DNA from: Sphingopyxis macrogoltabida
GTDB taxonomy: Bacteria > Pseudomonadota > Alphaproteobacteria > Sphingomonadales > Sphingomonadaceae
Assembly: GCA_003241685.1 (NCBI GenBank)
Contig: QFPJ01000013.1
Location: 51,547 to 115,546, forward strand
DNA: 64,000 nucleotides
Direction of reading: 5' to 3'
In this document: positions 24,196 to 33,550 of the stretch, one piece after another
Numbering within the stretch: the stretch's first letter is position 1
Layout: each line of letters begins with the position of its first letter
Program-made: the position numbers and the translations under genes
Notes under the pieces: generated by a model
What the model was told of the DNA's origin: nothing
What the model saw: only the letters and a program-made list of their open reading frames with translations
The model's database searches: none

Positions 24196-25944
24196 ATGCA
24201 TGATCTGGTGATACGCGGCGGCACGGTCGTCGATGGAACGGGCGGCGCGCCTTTCGTCGCGGATGTCGCCGTCGAGGGCGAGCGTATCGTCGCGGTGGGC
24301 GAGCGCCTTGGCCCGGGGCGCGAGGAAATCGACGCCAGCGGCCGGATCGTCACGCCCGGCTTCGTCGATGTGCACACCCATTATGACGGACAGGCGACGT
24401 GGGACCAGGAAATGGCGCCGTCGAGCTGGCACGGCGTCACCACGCTGATCATGGGCAATTGCGGCGTCGGCTTCGCGCCCGCGCGTCCCGACCGCCACGA
24501 CTGGCTGATCGGTTTGATGGAAGGCGTGGAGGACATCCCCGGTACCGCGCTGGCCGAAGGCATGACGTGGGAGTGGGAGACGTTTCCCGAATATATGGAC
24601 GCGCTGGACAAGCTGCCCCGCACGGTCGACGTCGCCTGTCATGTTCCGCACGGCGCGGTGCGCGCCTATGTGCTGGGCGACCGCGAACAACCCGGCGCGG
24701 TGCCGACGGCGGAGGATATTGCGGAAATGTCGCGGATCGTCGAGGAGGGGGTGCGCGCGGGCGCGCTCGGCTTTTCGACCAGCCGCACCGTCATCCACAA
24801 ATCGGTCGACGGCGAAGTCGTCCCCGGCACCACCGCCACGGCGGAAGAACTGATCGAGATCGGCCGCGCGATGGGCCGCGTCGGCCATGGCGTCTTTGAA
24901 ATGGCAAGCGACCTCAACCGCGAATGGAATGAATTCGACTGGATGGGCAAGCTCAGCCGCGAAACCGGCCTGCCGGTGACCTTCGCCGCGCTGCAGTCGA
25001 TCGCCAAGGAGATGCCGCTGGACGAACAGATCGAAACGATGCGCGCGGAAAATGCGAAGGGCGCGAACATCGTCGCGCAGATCGCGCTGCGCGGCAATGG
25101 CGTGATCATGGGATGGCGCGGCACGGTGCACCCCTTCCGGTTCCGTCCGTCGTGGCAGGCGATCATGGACCTTTCGTGGGAGGAGCAGAAAGCGAAGCTG
25201 CTCGATCCCGCCTTCAAGGCGCAGCTTCTGTCCGAAGAGAATGACTTCAGCGCCGCGCCGCAGGATATCATGGGGCTGCTGATGGTCGTGTCGGCGGGTT
25301 GGGCGATGCAATTCGAAATGGACTCGGACTTCGACTATGAACCCGGCGCGGAGGCCAGCATCGCCGCACGCGCGGCAGCGGCGGGCGTCGATCCGGCCGA
25401 CTATGCCTATGACCTGTTGTGCCGCGACGACGCGACCGGCTTCGCCTATCTGCCGATCCTCAACTATGCCGACGGCAATCTCGACTTTCTGGAATCCTTG
25501 CAGGATGCCGACGACACGGTGAACAGCCTGTCCGACGGCGGCGCGCATTGCGGGACGATCTGCGATGCGGCGTCGCCGACCTTCATGCTCCAGCATTGGG
25601 TGCGGGATCGCAAGCGCGGCGGGCGCATCCCGCTCGAACGGGCGATCAAGCGGCAATGCCGCGACACGGCGCTGCTTTACGGGCTGGAGGATCGCGGGCT
25701 GGTCGCGCCGGGCTATCTGGCCGATCTCAACGTCATCGACATGGAACAGGTGCGGCTGGGCAAGCCCTGGCTCGCCTTCGATCTGCCCGCCGGCGGCAAG
25801 CGCCTGCTGCAAAAGGCCGACGGCTATGTCGCGACGATCAAGTCGGGGGCCGTCACATTCCGCGACGGCGAAATGCAGGGGCCGACCCCCGGCGGCGTGA
25901 TCCGCGGACCGCAGCGCGTCGAAATGGCGATGGCGGCGGAGTAG
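24196..25944 (+). CDS. N-acyl-D-amino-acid deacylase / D-aminoacylase-family amidohydrolase
   Basis: 582 aa; GGGAGAG precedes the ATG. Amidohydrolase features: N-terminal small beta domain (MHDLVIRGGTVVDGTGGAPF), metal motif VTPGFVDVHTHYDGQATWDQ, GVTTLIMGNCGVGFAP (metal-binding Cys typical of D-aminoacylases), and LSDGGAHCGTICDAASPTFM (catalytic Asp region), ending with the returning small domain (GYLADLNVIDMEQ). Likely hydrolyses N-acyl-D-amino acids or a related amide in the cytoplasm; no signal peptide. Alone on its strand. Confidence 0.85.
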   Translation: MHDLVIRGGTVVDGTGGAPFVADVAVEGERIVAVGERLGPGREEIDASGRIVTPGFVDVHTHYDGQATWDQEMAPSSWHGVTTLIMGNCGVGFAPARPDRHDWLIGLMEGVEDIPGTALAEGMTWEWETFPEYMDALDKLPRTVDVACHVPHGAVRAYVLGDREQPGAVPTAEDIAEMSRIVEEGVRAGALGFSTSRTVIHKSVDGEVVPGTTATAEELIEIGRAMGRVGHGVFEMASDLNREWNEFDWMGKLSRETGLPVTFAALQSIAKEMPLDEQIETMRAENAKGANIVAQIALRGNGVIMGWRGTVHPFRFRPSWQAIMDLSWEEQKAKLLDPAFKAQLLSEENDFSAAPQDIMGLLMVVSAGWAMQFEMDSDFDYEPGAEASIAARAAAAGVDPADYAYDLLCRDDATGFAYLPILNYADGNLDFLESLQDADDTVNSLSDGGAHCGTICDAASPTFMLQHWVRDRKRGGRIPLERAIKRQCRDTALLYGLEDRGLVAPGYLADLNVIDMEQVRLGKPWLAFDLPAGGKRLLQKADGYVATIKSGAVTFRDGEMQGPTPGGVIRGPQRVEMAMAAE

Positions 25945-26069
25945 GCAATCCCATCCGTCCGAGCCGCCCCGGTCGAAGCGCCGTTCCTCCCGCGCCGTTG
26001 CAAGAAAGGGCGGCCCTTCGGCGGGTCAGGGCGAATGAGGAGGGCAAGGCAAAGCGGGAGGGGCATGCG

Positions 26070-27194
26070 CTATGTCAGCGCGGCCACGGTCCGCTCCACA
26101 TCCCCGACGCCGCTATAGGCGTGGAAGGACAGGCGCAGCACGCTCCCGCGAAAGTCGGCGCTTAGCTTCTGTGCGTCGAGCGCCGCCGCGACGCGCGGCT
26201 GGTCGGCGCCGGTGTCGATGCACAAAGTGCCGCCGATGGCGCCCGCCGGCCAGCGCCATTGCGGCGTCTTCGGGGCCAGCGCGTCGCGCAGCATGGCCTG
26301 CAGCGCCAGATTGTGCGCGCGAACCCTCTCGATGCCGATCGCGGCGATTTCGGCGATGCCCGCGGCCGACAGGACGAACGGCGCGACGTCGGGGGTGCCG
26401 CCCCACCAGCGCCGCGCGTCGGGCGCATAGCGGAAGTCGGCAATGTCCATCGCGAACGGGTCGGCGTGGCTCCACCAGCCGCGTTCCATCGGCTCCAGCG
26501 CGGCCCGGTCGTGCGGTGCGACCCACAGCCACGCGGCGCCGGGGCCGCCGCACAGCCATTTGACGCTGGTGCCCAGCATCGCGTCGACGCCCCACGCGGC
26601 CGGGGTTACGGGCACCACGCCGACCGACTGCGCGCAGTCGGCGATGCAGCGCGCGCCCGCCGCCGTCGCCGTCGCCGCGATGCCCGCCATGTCGGCCAGC
26701 GCGCCGCTGTTCGAGGTGACGTGCATCGCGATCACCAGCGCGACATCGTCATCCAGCGCCGCGGTCCAGCTTGCCGGGTCGCGGACATCGGCGTCGGCGG
26801 GCAGATAGCGCGCTGTCCAGCCCGCCGCCGCGAGGCCGCCGACGACATAGCCGATCGTGGGAAAGGCGCTGGGCGCGAGCAGGATCGTGCGCCGCCCGGT
26901 CGCGGTGCCGAGCGCGGACAGGTAGCGCGACAGCCCCGCGCTGACGTTGGCCGCCGGGCACAGGTCGGCCGCCTCGACGCCGGTCATCTCGCTGAGCGCC
27001 GCGCGCCAGCGGTCCAGCGCGGCCAGCCAGTGCGGCCACGCCTCGCCGGTGTCGCGCCACGGCGCCAGCATGGCGTCGCGAAGCATCGCTTCGGCCGCCT
27101 TCGGCTGGCACCCGACGCTGTGGCTTTTCAGATAGGTGACGCCGGGCGGCAGGTGAAAGCGATCCGCGACGTCGGGCGGCAGCAGCGCGCTCAC
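26070..27194 (-). CDS. kynU: Kynureninase
   Basis: 374 aa, fold-type I PLP enzyme cleaving kynurenine to anthranilate and alanine. The GTG start at 27194 overlaps the kynA stop as GTGA, so the two genes are coupled. The PLP-lysine motif LGTSVKWLCGGPGAAWLWV and the following WWSHADPFAMDIADFRYAPD match kynureninase, as does the early THLPPGVTYLKSHSVGCQPK-type segment. Somewhat shorter than typical (~400 aa), so an annotator could call it only a class V aminotransferase; kynA context favours KynU. Confidence 0.82.
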   Translation of the reverse strand: MSALLPPDVADRFHLPPGVTYLKSHSVGCQPKAAEAMLRDAMLAPWRDTGEAWPHWLAALDRWRAALSEMTGVEAADLCPAANVSAGLSRYLSALGTATGRRTILLAPSAFPTIGYVVGGLAAAGWTARYLPADADVRDPASWTAALDDDVALVIAMHVTSNSGALADMAGIAATATAAGARCIADCAQSVGVVPVTPAAWGVDAMLGTSVKWLCGGPGAAWLWVAPHDRAALEPMERGWWSHADPFAMDIADFRYAPDARRWWGGTPDVAPFVLSAAGIAEIAAIGIERVRAHNLALQAMLRDALAPKTPQWRWPAGAIGGTLCIDTGADQPRVAAALDAQKLSADFRGSVLRLSFHAYSGVGDVERTVAALT

Positions 27195-27952
27195 AGGCCG
27201 CTGCCATGGCCGGGCGCGCCGCTGATGCTGTCGCGCTTCACGCCATATTCGCCGCCCCAGCGATCGGTCATGTCGGCGCGAATGTCCCACAGTTCGGGAA
27301 AGAAGCGATGCCGCGCCCCGGCGTTCAGCAGTTCGACCGGGCGGCCTTTCAGCGATTTCGACCCCATGCCGATCGACCGATGGATCAGATAGATGTGATG
27401 GGCGCGAAAAATCTGGAACAGCTCGTCGAACTCGATCAGCGCTTCGGCGACCATATAGGCGTCGTCATGGCGGTAGCCGGTGTCATAGACGTCGGCGACG
27501 GTACGGCCGGCCGGCGCCAGATACACCGCCCCGTACCGCGCCCACAGCGGCTGTGGCATGGTCAGCAACAGCTGAAAACCGGGGCTTTCCTGTCCCGATC
27601 CGTTGCCGAGCTGAAGGCGGATCGATTGATAGTCGAAGGGACTCATCGTCTCCAGCAACGCCAGTTGGTCGGTCATCAGCCGCATGATGCGATTGATCCG
27701 GTCGAACAGCGTCAGGACGCGCATCGTCTCGCCCGCGGCCATATGGCCGTCGATTTCGCCGAGCGTGAAGGCGATCAGCTTCATCCACAATTCCTCGACC
27801 TGGTGGACGATCTGGAATTGCAGTTCGTCGGGCGTGCACAGGTCGGCGAGCGGTTTCTGGCAGTCGAGCAGGCGGTCGACGGTCAGGTAGACGCCATAAT
27901 CCTTCATGGCGGGCGTTTCGATGCGGCGATGCAGGTCGGTCTTGTCGAGCAT
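27191..27952 (-). CDS. kynA: Tryptophan 2,3-dioxygenase
   Basis: 253 aa, heme enzyme opening the indole ring of tryptophan to N-formylkynurenine. AGGGGGAA precedes the ATG at 27952. Signatures: DELQFQIVHQVEELWMKLIA, LETMSPFDYQSIRLQLGNGS and the heme-ligand region FQIFRAHHIYLIHRSIGMGS. kynU follows with a GTGA overlap. The formamidase between the two steps is not in the window. Confidence 0.95.
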   Translation of the reverse strand: MLDKTDLHRRIETPAMKDYGVYLTVDRLLDCQKPLADLCTPDELQFQIVHQVEELWMKLIAFTLGEIDGHMAAGETMRVLTLFDRINRIMRLMTDQLALLETMSPFDYQSIRLQLGNGSGQESPGFQLLLTMPQPLWARYGAVYLAPAGRTVADVYDTGYRHDDAYMVAEALIEFDELFQIFRAHHIYLIHRSIGMGSKSLKGRPVELLNAGARHRFFPELWDIRADMTDRWGGEYGVKRDSISGAPGHGSGL

Positions 27953-28105
27953 GGGGGTTCCCCCTGTCTGGATGTGGTGCGGCACGGATGACGGGCGGCG
28001 CGCTAGGGATCGCGCGCGCCGGGCGTCACCCGCGCGGCGCGACGCCCGCGGGCGGGCGGCGGGGCGAACCCGCCTGACCGAGCCAGAGCGGGGCGCCGCG
28101 CGCGA

Positions 28106-29467
28106 TCATCGCGGCAGCAGGTCCGCCGGCAGCGTTGGCTCGCTGACCAGATGTTCCATGCGCCGCCATTGTTCGTCGCGGCTCGGGCGGCCGCGCTCGA
28201 CAAAGGCGCGCACCATCGCTTCGCCGAGCCCATAGTTGATCACATAGCTGCGATACTGGTCGGTGAAGCTGACCGATTGTTCGGCCCGCCGCGGCGACAC
28301 CAGCAGATATTTCTGGGTCAGCGCGATGGCGGCCGGCCGGTCGATTTCGCCGTCCAGATATTGCTGCGCGATCGTCAGCCGCGCGCCCGTCAGCGCCTTC
28401 ATCGCGTCCAGCAATTGCCAGTAACGATCGTCCGCCGGCACCGGCAGTTCGGCCAGCGGCATCAATATGTCGCGTTCGGTATCGGCCTTGGCGCTGCCCG
28501 GAAAGGACAGGTCGATGCCGTAATTGGCGCTGCCCTCGGCGATCAGGCTTTGCGGACTGTACAGCGGATAGACGCTGAATTCGCGCCAGCCGCGGCCCTT
28601 CACCAGCTTTTCCTCCAGCTTCATGTTGAGCAGGTGGTGGCCGGGATACCCCTCGTGACAGCCAAGGTCGAGCGCGCGCGACAGGCGGATCGGCAGGTCG
28701 GTATTGACCTGGATCAGACTGTGGTAGGCGCCCTGATAATAATTGTAGCCGCTCCAGCTTTTGCCGGTGACGAATTCCAGGCGAAAACTTTCGCCCGGCG
28801 GCATCGCGATATGCGCGGCGGTGCGTCCGCGACACCGCGCGATGGCGGCGTCAAACACGGTTTGCAGCCGGTCCTTCGGGATGGTGAAGGTGTCGAGATA
28901 GGCCTCGACGCGCGCGGCGAGCGGCCCGTCGCCGGGCAACAGTGCCGCGATTTTCGCCAGTTCGGCGTCATAGCTGGTCAGCGGCTGCAACCGCGGGCGC
29001 ACGCCGAACAGGCGCTCGGCCTCCTCGACGAAGGCGAAGCGCGTGCCCTGCATCATCATCAGCCGCGTCTCGGCGGCGCGAAGCTGGGCGCGCAGAAAGG
29101 CGACGCGGCGCTTTTCCATCGCATCGGCGACGCGCGGACGCAGCGCATCGAGCCGGGCCATCAACGCGCGCGTGGCGGCCAGCAATGCCGCCTTGTCGCG
29201 GGGCGCCGCGCGGGCGGCCTCCTGAAGCTCCGCCGGGCCGTAATAGGCGTCGATATAGCCGTCCTCATGCGTGCCGATTTCCAGCGACAGCCGCAGATAG
29301 GCATCGGCGGCGGCGTCGATCGCGCCCGTCATCGGCGTGCGGCGGACCTCGATCGCCGGAACGGCGGCGACGCGGGGCGGGCCGTCGCCCGCCGACGGCG
29401 CGGCGCATCCGGCGATCAGCGACGCCGCCGCGGTCATCAGCAAAAGGGCGGGGCGGGCGATCGTCAT
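28106..29467 (-). CDS. DUF885 lipoprotein, putative metallo-hydrolase
   Basis: 453 aa. The start at 29467 overlaps the nhaA stop (ATGA) and opens a lipoprotein signal (MTIARPALLLMTAAASLIAG, then Cys). The DUF885 hallmark DLGCHEGYPGHHLLNMKLEE (about residue 270) holds a putative HExxxGHH metal site; AEGSANYGIDLSFPGS and QQYLDGEIDRPAAIALTQKY follow. DUF885 proteins are thought to be zinc-dependent peptidases; activity here is inferred. Location: outer or inner membrane lipoprotein, periplasmic face. Confidence 0.85.
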   Translation of the reverse strand: MTIARPALLLMTAAASLIAGCAAPSAGDGPPRVAAVPAIEVRRTPMTGAIDAAADAYLRLSLEIGTHEDGYIDAYYGPAELQEAARAAPRDKAALLAATRALMARLDALRPRVADAMEKRRVAFLRAQLRAAETRLMMMQGTRFAFVEEAERLFGVRPRLQPLTSYDAELAKIAALLPGDGPLAARVEAYLDTFTIPKDRLQTVFDAAIARCRGRTAAHIAMPPGESFRLEFVTGKSWSGYNYYQGAYHSLIQVNTDLPIRLSRALDLGCHEGYPGHHLLNMKLEEKLVKGRGWREFSVYPLYSPQSLIAEGSANYGIDLSFPGSAKADTERDILMPLAELPVPADDRYWQLLDAMKALTGARLTIAQQYLDGEIDRPAAIALTQKYLLVSPRRAEQSVSFTDQYRSYVINYGLGEAMVRAFVERGRPSRDEQWRRMEHLVSEPTLPADLLPR

Positions 29468-30750
29468 GCCGGTTTCGCGGGCGCCTGCTCGCTGGTGTCG
29501 GTCACGTCGCCGTCGCCGTTGATCTCGGCGTCCGACTGCGCCTCGATCGAGCGATGCTCGGGGTGCGGCGCGGCGAAGCGCAGCACCGCATAACCGGCGA
29601 TCGCCGAGGCGAGCGAGCCCATCAGGATACCTATCTTCGCTTCCTCGATCAGCAGCGCGTCGCCCGGAAAGGCCAGGCCGCCGATGAACAGGCTCATCGT
29701 GAAACCGATGCCGCACAGCATCGAAACGGCATAGATCTGAACCCAGGTCGCCCCGCGCAGCTTGCCCGCGATCCCCAGCTTCACGGCGATCCAGACGCTG
29801 CCGAAAATGCCCACCTGCTTGCCGAAGAACAGTCCCGCCGCGATGCCGAGCGGCAAGGGCGCGAAAATCTGTTCGGCGGTCAGGCCGCCCAGATCGACGC
29901 CCGCATTGGCGAAGCCGAACAGCGGCACGATCGCAAAGGCGACCCATGGGTGCAGGCCATGCTCCAGCCGGTGCAGCGGCGACGTTTCGCTGTCGGGCGC
30001 GCCGGGGGTGCGTTCAAAGGGGACCGCCAGCGCCGCCAACACCCCGGCGATCGTCGCGTGGACGCCCGACAGCAGCGTCGCATACCAAAGCACGAGGAAG
30101 AACAGCAGATAGACGAAGAGGCTCTTCACGCCGAAGCGGTTGAGCGCGAACATCGCGGCCAGCACCGCCGCGCCGGCCACAAGCGCCACGACATTGATTT
30201 CGGCCGTATAGAAAAGCGCGATGATCGCGACCGCGCCCATATCGTCGACGATCGCCACGGTGACGAGGAACAGCTTCAGCGAGGTGGGCGCCCGTGTCCC
30301 CAGCAGCGCGAGCACCCCCATGGCAAAGGCGATGTCGGTCGCCGCCGGAATCGCCCAGCCCTGTGCCAGTCCCGGCGTTCCGCCCGCAAAGGCCATGTAG
30401 ATGATCGCGGGCACACCCATTCCGGCGGCGGCGGCGATCATAGGCAGGATGCGGCGGTCCCAGCTCGCAAGCCGCCCATCGACGAACTCGCGCTTGATCT
30501 CCAGCCCGACGAGCAGGAAGAAAATCGCCATCAACCCGTCGTTGATCCACAGATGGACCGTCATCGGCCCCAGCTTGTCGGTCAGCACCGGCCCGGTCAC
30601 GGCGTGGATCGCGTGATGATAGGTTTCGCCGAGCGGTGAGTTGGCAATGATCATCGCCAGCGCCGCGGCGGCGATCAGCAGCATGCCCCCCGCGCTTTCG
30701 CTTTCCAGAAAGTCGCGCAGGGCGGAACGGCGGGGCGCGGCGGCATTCAT
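29464..30750 (-). CDS. nhaA: Na+/H+ antiporter NhaA
   Basis: 428 aa, about 11-12 helices. NhaA landmarks: IANSPLGETYHHAIH, HLWINDGLMAIFFLLVGLEI, PAATDIAFAMGVLALLGTRA (contains the two-Asp-type ion site region TDIAFAMG) and VAIVDDMGAVAIIALFYTAE with the adjacent Asp pair. Exports Na+ in exchange for protons in the inner membrane. Tail ~40 residues polar and acidic. Overlaps the DUF885 gene at its end; divergent from the glycosyltransferase gene. Confidence 0.95.
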   Translation of the reverse strand: MNAAAPRRSALRDFLESESAGGMLLIAAAALAMIIANSPLGETYHHAIHAVTGPVLTDKLGPMTVHLWINDGLMAIFFLLVGLEIKREFVDGRLASWDRRILPMIAAAAGMGVPAIIYMAFAGGTPGLAQGWAIPAATDIAFAMGVLALLGTRAPTSLKLFLVTVAIVDDMGAVAIIALFYTAEINVVALVAGAAVLAAMFALNRFGVKSLFVYLLFFLVLWYATLLSGVHATIAGVLAALAVPFERTPGAPDSETSPLHRLEHGLHPWVAFAIVPLFGFANAGVDLGGLTAEQIFAPLPLGIAAGLFFGKQVGIFGSVWIAVKLGIAGKLRGATWVQIYAVSMLCGIGFTMSLFIGGLAFPGDALLIEEAKIGILMGSLASAIAGYAVLRFAAPHPEHRSIEAQSDAEINGDGDVTDTSEQAPAKPA

Positions 30751-30881
30751 GGTCGTCGATACTCCATCATCGTTGATCGGGGCTGCCCTTCTCTCCTAGC
30801 GAGGCTTTGCCGGTTGGTCACCCTTTACCGGGCCGATGCTTTTGATTACGCAGGCGATGTTGATACGGGGGCGGCGCAGGG

Positions 30882-32327
30882 GTGGAATTCTCGACCGCAT
30901 GGCTGGAATGGCTGGTGGCGTTCACCGGCTATGAACTGATGCTCTTCGCATCGGTGGGCATCCTGCTGTTCGGGCTCGACGACCTGCTCGTCGATGCCGC
31001 CTGGCTCGCGATGCGCGGCCGCGCGGACACAAAGGCGCAGGACCGCCGCCGGGCGGACGCCGCCCGGTTCACAGGGCCGATCGCAATATTCATTCCCGCC
31101 TGGGACGAACATCGCGTGCTGGCCGCAACCGTCCGGCGGATGCTCGCCGCCTGGCAGGAAGAGGATGTCCGCCTCTATATCGGATGCTATCCGAACGATG
31201 CGGCGACCTTGTTCGCCATTTCGCCGCTGATCGCGCGCGACCGCCGCCTTCGCCTTGTCGTTGGACAGGGCGACGGGCCGACGACCAAGGGCGACAATCT
31301 CAACCGGCTATGGACCGCCATGGGCGAAGACGAGCGCGCCGAACGCCGGCAATTCGCAGCGGTCGTGCTGCACGACGCCGAAGATCATGTCCATGCCGAG
31401 GAACTGGCGCTTTATCGCCGCCATCTGGTCGATAACGCGATGGTGCAGATACCCGTCGTGCCGCTGCTCGACCTGGACGCGCCGTGGATCGGCGGCCATT
31501 ATGCCGACGAATTTGCCGAAGCGCATGGCAAGGATCTGGCCGTGCGCGCCCGGCTCGGCGTGCCGATCCCGTCGGCCGGCGTCGGCTGCGCGCTGACTCG
31601 CAATGCGTTGTCGCTGCTCGCGCTCGAACGCGGCGGCAACCCTTTCCGCCCCGACAGCCTGACCGAAGATTATGAGATCGGAATGCTGATCGGCGCCTAT
31701 GGGCTGGGATCGCGCTTTGTCGACGAAACCGGGGCCGATGGGCGGCGTATCGCCTCCTGCGGCGGATTTCCCGGCACGATGGAAGAATCGGTGCGGCAAA
31801 AGGCGCGCTGGGTCGCGGGAATCGCGCTGGCCGGATGGGATCATCTCGGCTGGCCCGGATCGCGGCAGGATGGCGCCGCCCAAGCGAGCGGCGGCCGTTG
31901 GGTCGCGCGCTGGATGCTGTGGCGCGACCGCCGCGCGCCGCTGTCCGCGGTCATCCTGCTGGCCGCTTATGCCAGCCTTGTCGTGACGCTGGTCGGTGTC
32001 GTGGGGCATCAATTTCTGGGCTGGGCGCCGCCGCGGCTGGATTCCGCATTGCAGATACTGCTCGCGCTGAACGGTGCGCTGCTGTTGTGGCGGCTCGGGA
32101 TGCGCGGCCATTTCACGGCGCGCACCTATGGCTGGCGCGAGGCTTTGCGGGCGGTGCCGCGTTCCTTCATTTCCAATGTCGTCGCGATCCTCGCCGCCCG
32201 CCGGGCGATCATCCTCTATTGCCGGATGTTGCGTTCGGGACAGGTGATCTGGGACAAGACCGACCACCGGGAAAATGAAGGTGGAGCGACCGTCGCCGCG
32301 CCCGCGATCCGGATGATCCGGCGATGA
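30882..32327 (+). CDS. NfrB-like membrane glycosyltransferase (no C-terminal c-di-GMP domain)
   Basis: 481 aa from a GTG at 30882. One N-terminal helix (LMLFASVGILLFGLDDLLVD), then a GT2 domain: FIPAWDEHRVLAATVRRMLA, KGDNLNRLW, VLHDAEDHVHAEELALYRRH (the HDAEDxVH form of DxD) and DSLTEDYEIGMLIGAYGLGS (ED acceptor motif), RQKARWVAGIALAGWDHLGW (QxxRW-type), with two more helices at ~360-410. These are NfrB traits. E. coli NfrB (~745 aa) ends with an MshEN c-di-GMP-binding domain; this protein stops before it. The next gene overlaps its stop. Confidence 0.8.
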   Translation: MEFSTAWLEWLVAFTGYELMLFASVGILLFGLDDLLVDAAWLAMRGRADTKAQDRRRADAARFTGPIAIFIPAWDEHRVLAATVRRMLAAWQEEDVRLYIGCYPNDAATLFAISPLIARDRRLRLVVGQGDGPTTKGDNLNRLWTAMGEDERAERRQFAAVVLHDAEDHVHAEELALYRRHLVDNAMVQIPVVPLLDLDAPWIGGHYADEFAEAHGKDLAVRARLGVPIPSAGVGCALTRNALSLLALERGGNPFRPDSLTEDYEIGMLIGAYGLGSRFVDETGADGRRIASCGGFPGTMEESVRQKARWVAGIALAGWDHLGWPGSRQDGAAQASGGRWVARWMLWRDRRAPLSAVILLAAYASLVVTLVGVVGHQFLGWAPPRLDSALQILLALNGALLLWRLGMRGHFTARTYGWREALRAVPRSFISNVVAILAARRAIILYCRMLRSGQVIWDKTDHRENEGGATVAAPAIRMIRR

Positions 32328-33442
32328 TGGCGCATATTTCGGGTCCGCGGGCACGGCGCGATGCGCCCGCGCTCCGCTTTCTTCTCTTCTGTCTCGGCGG
32401 CTGGATCGCGCTGCGCGTGATGGCTTCGTGGAATCCCGGCGTTCCGCCGCCGCCGCCCGGTCTGTCGCCGCCCGCCGCGATGCCGCATGCGAAATTGCCT
32501 TCGATCGGGACGGCATCCCTGTTGACGAGGCGCCTGCCGGAACGGGGAGAAGCGTTCCCATCGGCTCCGATCGCTCCGACGCGGTCCGCAGCGCGGACGG
32601 CGGCGGGCAAAGGCGGCGGGGCGATGCGCGCGGCCGACTATCCCAATCTGCGCCTCGCCCTGATGGCGCGACTGATGCGGCCGCTGGGCGAGGGGCGCGT
32701 GGCGGGCGCGACCGGCGAGGCGGCCTGGTTCCCCGCGCCGCCCGGCGACCGGCCTCCGCCGGGCAGCGGCCAGCCTTTTTGGATGCAGCGCCGCCTGTCG
32801 GGCTGGGCTTTTGGCGGCTGGGTGTATGTCCGGCAGGGCGGATCGGATGCGGCGGGCGACATCGCGGCCAGCGGAACGCTGGGCGGCAGTCAGGCCGGCG
32901 CGCGGCTGGCCTATGGCTTCGGGGACAGCGGGCGTGTGCGCGCCTTCGTTCGCGCCAATGTCGCGCTCGCCCGCCCGCAACAGCGTGAAATGGCCTTTGG
33001 CCTGGCCTTTGCGCCGCTGGCGAAAATACCGGTCGATGTGGCGATCGAGCGCCGCGTCGCCATCGGCCCGGAAGGACGCGACGCTTTCGCCGCGATGCTG
33101 CTCGGCGGGGTCAGCGGCGTGCCGCTTCCGGCCGATTTCCGCCTCGATGCCTATGCCCAGGCGGGCGTCGTCGGCGCCCGGCGGCGCGACGGCTTCGCCG
33201 AAGCCGCGATCGTCGTCGATCATGCGGTGGGCCCGGACGAGTCGGCCCCGCTGCGCGTCGGGGCACTCGCCGCCGGATCGGTTCAGCCGGACGCGGCGCG
33301 CGTCGATGTCGGCCCGCGCGTGACGCTGCGGCTCCCCGACATCGGCGAAGGCGGCCGGATCGCGCTCGACTGGCGCCAACGCGTGGCGGGCGATGCGCGG
33401 CCCGACAGCGGGCTGGCGCTCACCCTCGCCGCGGACTTCTGA
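32324..33442 (+). CDS. NfrA C-terminal-like protein
   Basis: 372 aa; ATGATG at 32324/32327 overlaps the glycosyltransferase stop. An N-terminal hydrophobic stretch (LRFLLFCLGGWIALRVMASW) is followed by a Pro-rich linker, then from ~residue 160 a beta-strand-rich region (RRLSGWAFGGWVYVRQGG, GGSQAGARLAYGFGDSGRVR, VDVAIERRVAIGPEGRDAF, AYAQAGVVGARRRDGFAEAA) ending in F, like an outer-membrane barrel. It resembles the C-terminal barrel of NfrA, without its ~600-aa TPR part. Function inferred as glycan export or surface receptor together with the glycosyltransferase. Confidence 0.55.
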   Translation: MMAHISGPRARRDAPALRFLLFCLGGWIALRVMASWNPGVPPPPPGLSPPAAMPHAKLPSIGTASLLTRRLPERGEAFPSAPIAPTRSAARTAAGKGGGAMRAADYPNLRLALMARLMRPLGEGRVAGATGEAAWFPAPPGDRPPPGSGQPFWMQRRLSGWAFGGWVYVRQGGSDAAGDIAASGTLGGSQAGARLAYGFGDSGRVRAFVRANVALARPQQREMAFGLAFAPLAKIPVDVAIERRVAIGPEGRDAFAAMLLGGVSGVPLPADFRLDAYAQAGVVGARRRDGFAEAAIVVDHAVGPDESAPLRVGALAAGSVQPDAARVDVGPRVTLRLPDIGEGGRIALDWRQRVAGDARPDSGLALTLAADF

Positions 33443-33500
33443 TTCCGCCCGCGAATTTTGCGCCGCGAGTTGATTCCCCGGCCCAAAAAAATCGTCTAGG

Positions 33501-33512
33501 GTGACGCGTCAC
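33501..33512. promoter_or_regulatory. 12-bp perfect palindrome upstream of the TauE/SafE gene
   Basis: GTGACGCGTCAC is a perfect 12-bp palindrome 39 bp before the permease start and just after the A-rich stretch CCAAAAAAATCGTCTAGG. Its place between a plausible -10 region and the start codon would suit a repressor operator. No known regulator recognised. Confidence 0.35.
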
Positions 33513-33550
33513 GGCCTATTGTCTGCGCCGCGTCTGTTCAGTCGGGGCCC

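Noticed and set aside
28106..29947. 613-codon version of the DUF885 gene starting inside nhaA
   Set aside because: The extra N-terminal part is an out-of-frame reading of nhaA; the start at 29467 overlaps the nhaA stop and opens a proper lipoprotein signal.
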